From contig CAXTBW010000036.1 in the NCBI GenBank assembly GCA_964242925.1, forward strand, positions 1 through 36,628: a DNA stretch of 36,628 nucleotides, given 5' to 3'. Position numbers and translations under genes: made by a program. This DNA comes from LMUY01 sp964242925 (lineage in GTDB: Bacteria; Pseudomonadota; Alphaproteobacteria; Acetobacterales; Acetobacteraceae). The notes under the pieces were generated by a model, which was not told where the DNA came from, searched no databases, and saw only the letters and a list, made by a program, of their open reading frames with translations. Shown here piece by piece: positions 1 to 7,059 of this stretch (the stretch's first letter is position 1; each line of letters starts with the position of its first letter).

Positions 1-49
1 CGAGGCTGGTGAGCGCCAGGCGGACCGTGCCGAGGAGGCCCTGCAGCAC
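1..49 (-). CDS. Amino-acid ABC transporter permease, N-terminal fragment cut by window edge
   Basis: The minus-strand frame reads VLQGLLGTVRLALTSL, which resembles the first membrane segment of polar amino-acid (His/Glu/Gln type) ABC permeases. It directly follows the stop codon of another permease fragment of the same family, as expected for the usual pair of permease genes. The start is uncertain. An ATG overlapping the upstream stop (ATGA) lies in a different frame from the hydrophobic stretch. In the hydrophobic frame the only start is a GTG, which would give a very short N-terminus. A one-base frameshift near the start is therefore possible. Only 16 residues are visible, so the family call rests on that segment plus the neighbour. 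Confidence 0.4.
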   Translation of the reverse strand, partial: MLQGLLGTVRLALTSL

Positions 50-55
50 GAAGCC

Positions 56-319
56 TCATCGCGGGATCGCCGCGCGGCGTTCGACCAGGCGCACGCCCTG
101 GCTGACGCAGAGGATGGTCACGAGGAAGAACAGTGCGACGACCGTGTAGGTCTCCACCGGGCGGAACGTCTCGGAGGCGGCGCGGCCGGCCGAGTGCACG
201 ATCTCCCCGTAGGAGATGGCGGCGGCGAGCGAGGTGGTCTTGTACAGCTCGGTGATCCGCGTGAAGAAGACGATCTGCTCGCTGGAGGCTTCGTCGGCGT
301 GTTTGATGCCAATTGGCAT
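56..319 (-). pseudogene. Truncated amino-acid ABC transporter permease (C-terminal part)
   Basis: The encoded 87 residues contain TRITELYKTTSLAAAISYGE followed by a final hydrophobic helix (VVALFFLVTILCV) and a basic tail. This is the typical C-terminal third of HisM/GlnP-type permeases, where the Lys-(Asp/Thr)-Thr-Ser-Leu segment belongs to the loop contacting the ATPase. Family members are about 220-240 residues, so the first two thirds, including the earlier transmembrane helices, are missing. The first 15 or so residues (MPIGIKHADEASSEQ) do not look like permease and belong to a different reading context. Their ATG overlaps the stop of the upstream remnant by one base. The gene is most simply a recombinational or assembly chimera and is unlikely to give a working permease. 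Confidence 0.6.
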
Positions 320-650
320 CACTGCACCTTCACGCGCTCGGAGCACATGAACTTGACGCTCTGCTTGACCAGCTGCCCACCGACCTGGTCACCGCCGTCC
401 GACAGGTCGAACACGACGCCCTGGAAGCGATACTCGGGTGACCGCCCCGCCCTTCTCGGTCATAGTCTGGGTGATGGTCGCGAACTTGATGTGGCCACCA
501 TTGTAGTGCAAAGCGTGCGCGGCAGCGAAGTAGTCGCCGACCGACGGGTCCACCCGCTCGATCTTGACGCTGCCCTTTAAACCCTCGGTTTCATAGGCAT
601 AGATGTTCTTGCCTCCGCAATCGGCGATCTGCCCGGCGGACTGGCATGAC
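319..650 (-). pseudogene. Frameshifted remnant of an unidentified protein
   Basis: The minus-strand frame from about 650 reads QSAGQIADCGGKNIYAYETE, continues as GDYFAAAHALHYNGGHIKF and TITQTMTEKGGAVT, then breaks. Removing one base from the GGG at 436-438 restores it as EYRFQGVVFDLSDGGDQVGG, ending in SVKFMCSERVKVQ and a stop at 319-321. Codon use and residue content look like a genuine, beta-rich protein. No start codon is visible: an in-frame stop occurs near 677 with no ATG or GTG at a sensible position, so the N-terminus is also lost. I do not recognise the family. A tail-tube-like or other structural role is only a loose impression from the alternating beta-type pattern. Confidence 0.45.
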
Positions 651-729
651 AGTGTGGGCGACGGTGTTCGTCACGGGGCGGACAGCAGCTTGCAGCCGAC
701 GCCGCCGCGTTCTATACGCCGCGCTCGGT

Positions 730-806
730 CGGAGCGTAGCTCAGCCTGGTAGAGCGCTTGCTTCGGGAGCCAGAGGCCGGAGGTTCGAATCCTCTCGCTC
801 CGACCA
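730..806 (+). tRNA. tRNA-Pro (anticodon CGG)
   Basis: A 77-base cloverleaf is visible. The acceptor stem is CGGAGCG/CGCTCCG with discriminator A and encoded CCA. The D arm is GCTCAGCCTGGTAGAGC. The anticodon loop TTCGGGA has CGG at positions 34-36, and the T arm is GGAGG-TTCGAAT-CCTCT. A C1-G72 first pair with A73 is typical of bacterial proline tRNAs. The anticodon stem CTTGC/GCCAG has one T-C mismatch at pair 29-41, which is unusual. This isoacceptor reads CCG, a favoured Pro codon in such a GC-rich genome. Bases 651-729 upstream show nothing else I can name. Confidence 0.93.
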
Positions 807-836
807 ACTCGCCCCCGGTTGCGCCACGGCATGGCG

Positions 837-2237
837 CTACTCGGAAAGCGCAACTCCTGGCTTGAGCCGGGCAGGCGCAAAGCCCCCTGTGGCGGCTTCC
901 AGCGTTTCCAGCGCCTGGCCGGACGTGCGGGGGCCCAGCAAACCAATAACGCACGCCATCAGCACGTAAAGGCCGCCAACCCCGGCCACGATGAACAAGG
1001 GGTTGGAAACGACCTTCAGCAGCGCCGCCACGCCGAACGGGCTCAGCGCGGCGGCGATGCGGCCGATGAAGGCCGCCGTGCCCATGCCGCGCAACCGCAC
1101 GCCGGTCGGCAGGATTTCCGGCAGGTAGGTCGCGAAGCCCACCGACGAGACGAAGAAGATGCCGCTGACCAGAATCAGCCCGAACAGCACGATGCCCGCC
1201 GGCGTGCTCTGCAGGGCATAGGCCAGACCGGCCACGACGCAGACGATGGACGCGCCCACCACCTGCGTCCTGCGCTCGAACCGGTCGGCGATCGCGACTG
1301 CGATCAGCGGCCCGGCAAAGCCGCCGGTGAAGCTTATCGCGGCGAAGGAGAATGCGCCGCTCATGCCCAGGCCGCGGGTGACCAGGATCGAGGGCAGCCA
1401 GCTCACCAGCACGAAGATCGAGACGAGATGGCACACGTTGAACACCGCGCAAAGCAGGAACCGCGCCCGGTAGCGCGCGCCGACCAGCGCCGCCCAGCCG
1501 AGGTCCTTGGCAGGCGCCGGCAGCCTGCGCGGCGGGGGCAGGGGCTCGCGGTAGCCGGCCTCGATACGCGTCACGACCGCGTCCGCCTCGGCGTCGCGCC
1601 CCACCGACACCAGCCAGCGGGGCGACTCGGGGAGCACGCCGCGTCCCATCAACACGAGGACAACGGGGATCGTCGAGAAGATGAACAGAGCCCGCCATCC
1701 CGTTTCGACCGGGAGCGCGGGGACCAGCAGCCACGCCAGCAGCGCCCCTACTGGCAGGCCGCTGTTCACCACCAGCGCCACGGCCGACTGGTACCGCCCG
1801 CGGTTGGCGCTCGGCGTCAGTTCGTTCATGTAGGCGTAACCTGTGACGATCTGCGTGCCGATGGCGAACATCGTGATGGTCCGCAACACGAGCAGCATGG
1901 TGAAATCCGTCGACAACCCGCAGGCTAGGCTGCCCAGGCTGTAGACCAGCACGTTCAGCCGGAACATCAGCCGCCGCCCGAGCCAGTCGCCCAGCACGCC
2001 GGCGGCGATTGAGCCGAATGCGGCGGCGAACAGCGGCAGCGAGATGAACAGCGGCGTGCGACTCGGGTCCGTCCAGTGGATTTTCGCAAGCGAGGGCAGC
2101 ACGACGCCGGTGATGGTCAGGTCGTATCCGTCGAAGAACATGGCCAGCCCGATGATGAGCAGGGCGGTGGTGTGGAAGCGCGAGAACGGCAGCCGTTCCA
2201 GCCGCCCGGCGATGTTGCCGTCGAGATCCGTCGCCAT
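837..2237 (-). CDS. MFS transporter, organic/aromatic acid:H+ symporter-like
   Basis: This inner-membrane protein of 466 residues has about twelve hydrophobic helices. Near the N-terminus the motif FFDGYDLTITGVVLPSL resembles the DGxD signature in helix 1 of the aromatic-acid:H+ symporter (AAHS) and related sugar/acid MFS groups. The loop 2-3 motif GVLGDWLGRR (GxxxDRxGRR type) and the PESPRWL motif in the central loop are also present. I chose the ATG at 2237 because AGGGAGA lies 7 bases upstream. An ATG at 2264 overlaps the stop of the preceding lyase gene (ATGA) but lacks a Shine-Dalgarno sequence. It is the last gene of the minus-strand lyase/CoA-transferase operon, so it probably imports that pathway's substrate. 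The substrate cannot be read from sequence. Confidence 0.85.
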   Translation of the reverse strand: MATDLDGNIAGRLERLPFSRFHTTALLIIGLAMFFDGYDLTITGVVLPSLAKIHWTDPSRTPLFISLPLFAAAFGSIAAGVLGDWLGRRLMFRLNVLVYSLGSLACGLSTDFTMLLVLRTITMFAIGTQIVTGYAYMNELTPSANRGRYQSAVALVVNSGLPVGALLAWLLVPALPVETGWRALFIFSTIPVVLVLMGRGVLPESPRWLVSVGRDAEADAVVTRIEAGYREPLPPPRRLPAPAKDLGWAALVGARYRARFLLCAVFNVCHLVSIFVLVSWLPSILVTRGLGMSGAFSFAAISFTGGFAGPLIAVAIADRFERRTQVVGASIVCVVAGLAYALQSTPAGIVLFGLILVSGIFFVSSVGFATYLPEILPTGVRLRGMGTAAFIGRIAAALSPFGVAALLKVVSNPLFIVAGVGGLYVLMACVIGLLGPRTSGQALETLEAATGGFAPARLKPGVALSE

Positions 2238-2260
2238 CTTCGGTTCTCCCTGACCGCGCT

Positions 2261-3097
2261 TCATTGCGAGGCAGCTTGCCGGGCGATTGCCAAGGTCCGC
2301 TCGATCCGCGGCATGAGGTCCATCGCGATGAACTCGCCCTCGGCGAACACCACCTGCTCCCCCGCGGCGACCGCGCTACGGTATGCGCGGAGGATGCGCT
2401 CCGCACGGTCCACCTCCACGGCGTCGGGCGTGAAGGCCGCGTTCACGGCATCGATCACGGCCGGGTGGAACACCACCTTGCCGGAGAAGCCCAGTTCGCG
2501 GGCGAGCAGCGCGTCGCGGGCCGAGCCGGCGCCGTCCTTGATGTCGGCCAGGTAGGGCGCGTCGATCGCCTGCGCGCCGACTGCGCCGGCGGCCGCTGCG
2601 ACGACCCCGCGGGGATAAGCGAGGCCTGCCGTGGTCATCGCCCCGCCAGTCTGCAGCGTGTAGTCGCCGGGGCCGAAGAACAGCGCGCAGATCTGCGGCG
2701 CGGCTTCGGCGATCGCCAGCGCGTTGAAGATGCCGCGCGGCGTCTCGAGCGTGACGATCAGCTTCATCGGCCCCAGCGCTTCGGCCAGACCGCGCAGGGC
2801 GTCCGCGCTCTCCACCTTCGGAACGAGCACGGCGTCCACCTGGCCGGCCGGCAACGCGGCCAAGTCAGCCCGCCAGTGCGCCGTGTCCAGCCCATTGATC
2901 CGCACGACGCGTTCCGGCCCGTCAGCCGGCGCCTTGCGCAGCACGCTGGCCGCGACCTCGCGCGCCTCCTGCTTGCGGGCGGGCGGCACGGAGTCCTCCA
3001 GGTCGAAGCACACGGCGTCCGCGCGCAGCCCGAGCGCCTTCTCCAGCCGCTCCCGCTGGTGGCCCGGCGTGATCAGCAACGTGCGACGCAGCTTCAC
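2261..3097 (-). CDS. HpcH/HpaI-CitE family CoA-ester lyase (first paralogue)
   Basis: The 278-residue protein starts RRTLLITPGHQRERLEKALG and continues with CFDLEDSVPPARK, the phosphate/CoA-binding start and LEDxV motif of citrate lyase beta-subunit-like (CitE/Mcl/Ccl) enzymes. The magnesium ligands are visible as the Glu in TLETPRGI and the Asp in FFGPGDYTLQTG. These TIM-barrel enzymes reversibly cleave beta-hydroxyacyl-CoAs such as malyl-CoA or citramalyl-CoA into acetyl-CoA plus an oxo-acid. The GTG start at 3097 overlaps the stop of the upstream CoA-transferase by four bases, and GAGGGAG lies just upstream, so translation is probably coupled. A second paralogue lies on the other side of the CoA-transferase. 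Which acyl-CoA each one uses is unknown. Confidence 0.88.
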   Translation of the reverse strand: MKLRRTLLITPGHQRERLEKALGLRADAVCFDLEDSVPPARKQEAREVAASVLRKAPADGPERVVRINGLDTAHWRADLAALPAGQVDAVLVPKVESADALRGLAEALGPMKLIVTLETPRGIFNALAIAEAAPQICALFFGPGDYTLQTGGAMTTAGLAYPRGVVAAAAGAVGAQAIDAPYLADIKDGAGSARDALLARELGFSGKVVFHPAVIDAVNAAFTPDAVEVDRAERILRAYRSAVAAGEQVVFAEGEFIAMDLMPRIERTLAIARQAASQ

Positions 3098-4299
3098 ACC
3101 GCTCCCTCGGCCTGCAGCCGCTCGATCTCCGCCTCGCCCAGGCCGAGCAGCCCGCGCAACACCTCGTCGTTGTCCGCGCCCAGCGCCGGGCCGAGCCACT
3201 TCACCTGGCCCGGCGTGTCGCTGAGCCGGGGCACCAGGTTGGGGATGGCCAGCGAGCCGACCCGCTCGTCCTCGACCCGCAGAATGTTGCCGCGCGCGGC
3301 GTATTGCGGGTCCTGGAAGATCTCGTCGATGGCGAGCACCGGCCCGCACGGCACCTGCCCGGCCTCGCAGATCTGCAGCAGGTCGTCGCGGTCGCGGCTG
3401 GAGGTCCACTCGGCCACGGCCGCGTCCACCTGCTCCCGCTCGGCCTCGCGCCGGCGGATGCTGCCCCAACGGTCCTCGTTGGCGAGCTCCGGCTGGCCCA
3501 TCGCCTCGGCCAGGCGGGCGAAGATCTTGTCGCTGGTGCAGGCGATGGCGATCCAGCGCTCGTCGCGCGTCGGGTAGTGACTGTGCGGCACCACGTTGAC
3601 GGTGCCGGGCCCCATGCGCTGGCGGACGAAGCCGTTGAGGTCGAAGGAGGGGGCTAATTCGTCGAGGATGCGGAACACCGGCTCGTAGAGGCCGATGTCG
3701 ACCATCTGGCCGCGCCCGGTGGTCTCGCGCGCCTTGAGCGCCAGCAGCGTTCCCATCGCGCCGTAGATGCCGGCCAGGTAGTCGGGGATGGTCGCGGAAC
3801 CCGGCGTGACCGGCGGGCGGTCCGGGTAGCCGGCGAGGAAGGACAGGCCGCCGAACGCGTTGCCGATGCGGCCGAAGCCGGGCCGGTCGCGATAGGGGCC
3901 GGTTTGGCCGTAGCCGGAGATGCGCACCATGATCACGCGCGGGTTAATCTCCTGCATCACGTCCCAGCCGAGGCCCCACTTCTCCAAGGTGCCGGGCTGA
4001 AAGTTCTCCACCAGCACGTCGGCCTTGGCGACCAGCTGCTTCAGGATCTCGGCGCCGCCGGGCTTGCGCAAATCCGCGGTGACCGACTTCTTATTGCGGC
4101 ATTCCGACAGCCACGGCAGCGACTCGCCGCATGCGGCGATCGTTCCGAAGCGGCGCAGCGCGTCGCCGACGCCGGGCAGCTCGATCTTGATGACCTCCGC
4201 GCCGAACTCCGCGAGCTGCGTCGTGCAGAACGGGCCGGCGAGGAAGCTCGACACGTCGATCACGCGGACACCGTCGAGCGGCTGCACGGCTTCAGTCAT
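3094..4299 (-). CDS. CaiB/BaiF family (class III) CoA-transferase
   Basis: This 401-residue protein has the complete family III CoA-transferase layout. The N-terminal segment is PLDGVRVIDVSSFLAGPFCT, then EFGAEVIKIE, the NKKSVTADLRKPGG motif, ADVLVENFQPGTLEKWGLG and ISGYGQTGPYRDRPGF. TIPDYLAGIYGA carries the Asp that forms the acyl-anhydride/CoA intermediate in formyl-CoA transferase. Family members move CoA from a donor thioester to a carboxylic acid. It starts at an ATG preceded by AAAGGA and overlaps both neighbours by four bases, so it is co-translated with two CitE-like lyases. The inferred role is activation of a (hydroxy)dicarboxylic acid to the CoA ester that a lyase then cleaves. Succinyl-CoA:citramalate CoA-transferases are characterised relatives of this arrangement. 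Confidence 0.9.
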   Translation of the reverse strand: MTEAVQPLDGVRVIDVSSFLAGPFCTTQLAEFGAEVIKIELPGVGDALRRFGTIAACGESLPWLSECRNKKSVTADLRKPGGAEILKQLVAKADVLVENFQPGTLEKWGLGWDVMQEINPRVIMVRISGYGQTGPYRDRPGFGRIGNAFGGLSFLAGYPDRPPVTPGSATIPDYLAGIYGAMGTLLALKARETTGRGQMVDIGLYEPVFRILDELAPSFDLNGFVRQRMGPGTVNVVPHSHYPTRDERWIAIACTSDKIFARLAEAMGQPELANEDRWGSIRRREAEREQVDAAVAEWTSSRDRDDLLQICEAGQVPCGPVLAIDEIFQDPQYAARGNILRVEDERVGSLAIPNLVPRLSDTPGQVKWLGPALGADNDEVLRGLLGLGEAEIERLQAEGAV

Positions 4300-5174
4300 G
4301 TTGCGTCCTTTCCATGGGCGGCGGCGGCGCGTGCGAGCACGCGATTGGCGCGGTCGGCGATGGGGTAATCGATGAACAGCCCGTCGAGCTGGATCGAGGC
4401 GAGGCCGCGCGCCTCGGCCTCGTTGAACGCGGCGACGATGCGGCGCGCCTGGGCGATCTCCGCTTCGCCCGGGGTGAACGCGGCGTGGGCCGGGCCGATC
4501 TGGTCGGGGTGGATGCACAGCTTGCCGCCGAACCCCAGCGCGGCGCCGCGCACGGCCGACGCGGCGAAACCCTCGGCGTCCCGCAACTCGGTCCAGACGG
4601 TGTCGATCGGCGGCTCCAGGTTGGCGGCGCGCGATCCGAGCACGATGGCGGCGCGGTACGGCGCCAGCTCGGTCTCGTCCCGCGACCAGCGCAGGCCGAG
4701 GTCAAGGCAGAAATCCCCCGCGCCGAACGCGACCCGGCGCACGCGCGGGGCGGCGCGCAGGATCGCATTGATCTCGGACAAGCCGGCTGCGGTCTCGATC
4801 AGCGGCAGCAGGTCGATGCCGCCCGGGGTCAGGCCGGCCGCCCGCTCGAGATTGGCGATGATCCAGTCGGCCGCCTGCACCTGCCAGGCCGCAACGACCT
4901 TGGGCAGCATGATGCCGTCCACCCCCTCGACCACCATCGCGGCGAGATCGGCATGGCACCAGATCGTGTCGAATGCATTGACCCGGACGTAGAGGCGGCC
5001 GCGCCTTGCGTTGCGGCGCACGTCGAGCACGCACTGCCTGGCGCCGATTTTCTCGGCGCTCGCGACGGCGTCTTCCAGGTCGAGGATGACCGCGTCGGCG
5101 CCCAACGACAACGCCTTCTCGACCCGGCGCGCATGGTTGGCCGGCGCGAACAGCATGCTGCGGAGCACCGTCAA
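4296..5174 (-). CDS. HpcH/HpaI-CitE family CoA-ester lyase (second paralogue)
   Basis: This 292-residue CitE-like protein has LRSMLFAPANHARRVEKAL, VILDLEDAVASAEK, YVRVNAFDT and a MLPKVV strand. The metal-ligand Glu is in PLIETAAGLSE and the metal-ligand Asp in FGAGDFCLDLG. The C-terminal GGKLCIHPDQI is the usual CoA-binding/lid segment. It is the first gene of the minus-strand operon. The start is taken as TTG at 5174. A GTG at 5168 or an ATG at 5156 is possible, but the ATG would remove the conserved LRS before the first strand. It is clearly diverged from the other lyase of the operon (different metal loop and C-terminus), which suggests two successive or alternative cleavage reactions rather than a recent duplication. 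Confidence 0.87.
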   Translation of the reverse strand: MTVLRSMLFAPANHARRVEKALSLGADAVILDLEDAVASAEKIGARQCVLDVRRNARRGRLYVRVNAFDTIWCHADLAAMVVEGVDGIMLPKVVAAWQVQAADWIIANLERAAGLTPGGIDLLPLIETAAGLSEINAILRAAPRVRRVAFGAGDFCLDLGLRWSRDETELAPYRAAIVLGSRAANLEPPIDTVWTELRDAEGFAASAVRGAALGFGGKLCIHPDQIGPAHAAFTPGEAEIAQARRIVAAFNEAEARGLASIQLDGLFIDYPIADRANRVLARAAAAHGKDAT

Positions 5175-5274
5175 AATACCGCCCTGAGCGTGCGAATACT
5201 ACGCAAAGCTTCCTCCCTCGTTTGGCCGCTCTTTCGACGATCCCGCATCCACGCTATGAGCGCACATCGCAGAT

Positions 5275-5282
5275 GTCTAGAC
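5275..5282. promoter_or_regulatory. Candidate GntR/HutC-type operator in divergent promoter region
   Basis: The 157-base space between the two divergent catabolic transcription units contains the perfect palindrome GTCTAGAC. With its flanks (atGTCTAGACtt) it fits the HutC-subfamily GntR consensus, GTNTANAC. It lies 50 bases before the AtuA-family start, a sensible operator position. Eight bases is short enough to occur by chance, and no GntR/HutC regulator gene is adjacent. Confidence 0.25.
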
Positions 5283-5331
5283 TTGTCTGACGTGACCGGG
5301 CGGTCTTCAAGGCGCGGGAGGGGGAGCGGAG

Positions 5332-6714
5332 ATGCCGAGCAATAGGGACACCACGAGTGAGGTGCGCCTGCTGTCCACCAGCGCCATCCTGGGCTACGGC
5401 TTTCCGGAGGCGTCGCTCGAGGCGGGGATGGCGCGCGAGCCGCACATGATCGGCGTGGACGGCGGCAGCGTCGATCCGGGGCCGCATTATCTCGGCGCGG
5501 GCAAGCCGTTCTGCTCGGTGATGTCGATCCGGCGCGACCTCCGCCTGATGCTGCACGCGGCGATCACCGGGCGCATCCCGCTGATCATCGGGACCTGCGG
5601 CGGCAGCGGCGGCGAACCGCATTTGGAACTCGTCGCCGACCTGGCGCGGGAGATCGCGCGGGAGGACGGGCTGTCGTTCCGCATGGCGCTGATCCATGCC
5701 GAACCGGGGCGCGAGGACCTGATCGAACGCGTCGGCGCCGGGCGCATCCATCCGCTCGCGGAACTGCCGCCGCTCGATGCGGACACTATCCGCCGGGCGA
5801 CGCGCATCGTCGCGATGATGGGGCCGGAGCCTTTCATGCGGGCGCTCGATGATGGCGCCCAGGTGATTCTCGCCGGGCGTTCCAGCGACCCGGCGCCCTG
5901 GGTCGCCGTCTGCCTGCGGGCCGGTCTGCCGCCCGCCGAAGCCTGGTACGCGGGCAAGATGCTGGAGTGCGGCGCGACGCCGTCGATCCCCAAGGGGCAC
6001 GATTGCCTGCTGGTCACGGTGCGCGACGGCCACGTCGAGTGCGAGCCGATGAACCCGATCCGCCAATGCACGCCGCTGTCGATCGCCAACCACAGCCTGC
6101 ACGAGAACGCGAGCCCCATCCACCACACCGAACCCGGCGGCATGCTCGACACCTCCGCCTGCCGCTTCGAGGCGGTGAGCGACCGGGCGGTCCAGATCTC
6201 CGGCATGACTTGGACGCCGGCGGACCAATACACCGTGAAGCTGGAGGGTGTGGAGCTGGCCGGCTACCGCGCGATCTCGATCTGCGGCACGCGCGACCCG
6301 ATGCTGATCGGGCGCATCGACCATTTCCTCGGCACGGTGCGCGAGGCGGTGGCGACCAAGGCCGCGGCGTTCGGCGTCACCCCGGACCGCTACGTGCTCG
6401 CGATCCGGATCTACGGCCATAACGGGGTCATGGCGTCGCGCGAACCGATCAAGGACAGCCTGCCGCACGAGCTCGGCTTCGTCGTGGAGGTGGTGGCCGA
6501 CAACCAGGAAGCCGCGACGGCGGTGCTGGGCATCGCGCGCACCAACCTGCTGCACACCGATTTCCCCGGGCGGCTCTGCCGCGAAGGCAACATGGCGTTT
6601 CCGTTCTCGCCTTCGGATATCGAGATGGGGGCGGTCTACCGGTTCAGCGTGTTCCACGTTGCCGAACTCGCCGATCCCTGCGAGTTGTTCCACATCGAAC
6701 ACGAGCGGGTGTAA
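5332..6714 (+). CDS. AtuA-family (DUF1446) protein
   Basis: The 460-residue protein has the features of the acyclic terpene utilisation AtuA/DUF1446 family. These include GVDGGSVDPGPHYLG near residue 45, a glycine-rich LIIGTCGGSGGEPH at about 85, IVAMMGPEPFMRAL, and the LAGRSSDPAPW segment. An HHTEPGGMLDTSACRFE block lies in the second half. AtuA is required for citronellol/geraniol catabolism in Pseudomonas, but the exact reaction of this family is not settled to my knowledge. The start is an ATG behind a purine-rich GGGAGGGGGAGCGGAG. The DUF4387 gene follows after 5 bases, a very common pairing in genomes. It is the first gene of the plus-strand arm of the divergent catabolic locus. Confidence 0.85.
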   Translation: MPSNRDTTSEVRLLSTSAILGYGFPEASLEAGMAREPHMIGVDGGSVDPGPHYLGAGKPFCSVMSIRRDLRLMLHAAITGRIPLIIGTCGGSGGEPHLELVADLAREIAREDGLSFRMALIHAEPGREDLIERVGAGRIHPLAELPPLDADTIRRATRIVAMMGPEPFMRALDDGAQVILAGRSSDPAPWVAVCLRAGLPPAEAWYAGKMLECGATPSIPKGHDCLLVTVRDGHVECEPMNPIRQCTPLSIANHSLHENASPIHHTEPGGMLDTSACRFEAVSDRAVQISGMTWTPADQYTVKLEGVELAGYRAISICGTRDPMLIGRIDHFLGTVREAVATKAAAFGVTPDRYVLAIRIYGHNGVMASREPIKDSLPHELGFVVEVVADNQEAATAVLGIARTNLLHTDFPGRLCREGNMAFPFSPSDIEMGAVYRFSVFHVAELADPCELFHIEHERV

Positions 6715-6719
6715 CCGTC

Positions 6720-7031
6720 ATGCCGACGATCAGCGAGATCGCGAAGGTCTGCAAAAGCAAGAACGCCGGGCCGTTCGCGCTCACCATCGACGTGGTGTTC
6801 GACAGCCCGGAGCTGTATCAGCGCGTGAAGGCGACGGGCGTGCTCGGCCCCGCGCTGTTCGCCCGGCTGTATGGCGTGCGGCCGGACCAGGTGCTGTTCA
6901 CGCCGTACGACGCCGCCTCCGCGTTCAAGGCCACCTTGCCCCGGCTGCTGCCGTCCGGCGAGGTGGGCGACACCGACGTCTACGGTTGCCAGCAGCACGC
7001 GCCGCTGCTGGGCGTCGAAATCCCGCTCTGA
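6720..7031 (+). CDS. DUF4387 domain protein
   Basis: This small 103-residue protein begins MPTISEIAKVCKSKNAGPFA and continues LTIDVVFDSPELYQRV, with a YDAASAFKATLPR segment and DTDVYGCQQHAPLLG at the end. This is the whole DUF4387 domain and nothing else. It is often encoded directly after, or fused to, AtuA/DUF1446 proteins, so the two probably act as one enzyme or complex. Here the start codon is five bases after the AtuA stop. No catalytic role can be assigned from sequence. The conserved Asn/Asp/Lys in the first 25 residues and the C-terminal Cys-Gln-Gln-His are the obvious candidates for function. Confidence 0.85.
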   Translation: MPTISEIAKVCKSKNAGPFALTIDVVFDSPELYQRVKATGVLGPALFARLYGVRPDQVLFTPYDAASAFKATLPRLLPSGEVGDTDVYGCQQHAPLLGVEIPL

Positions 7032-7059
7032 CGCGGCAACAAATTAGAAGGAAACGGCT

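Noticed and set aside
641..652. Possible fragment of dispersed repeat family 1 (TGGCATGAC) near the left remnant
   Set aside because: Only nine matching bases with no adjoining similarity; too short to call.
819..1928. Plus-strand open frame of 369 codons opposite the MFS gene
   Set aside because: Low-complexity Arg/Gly/Gln/His composition and no motif; it is the shadow of the transporter.
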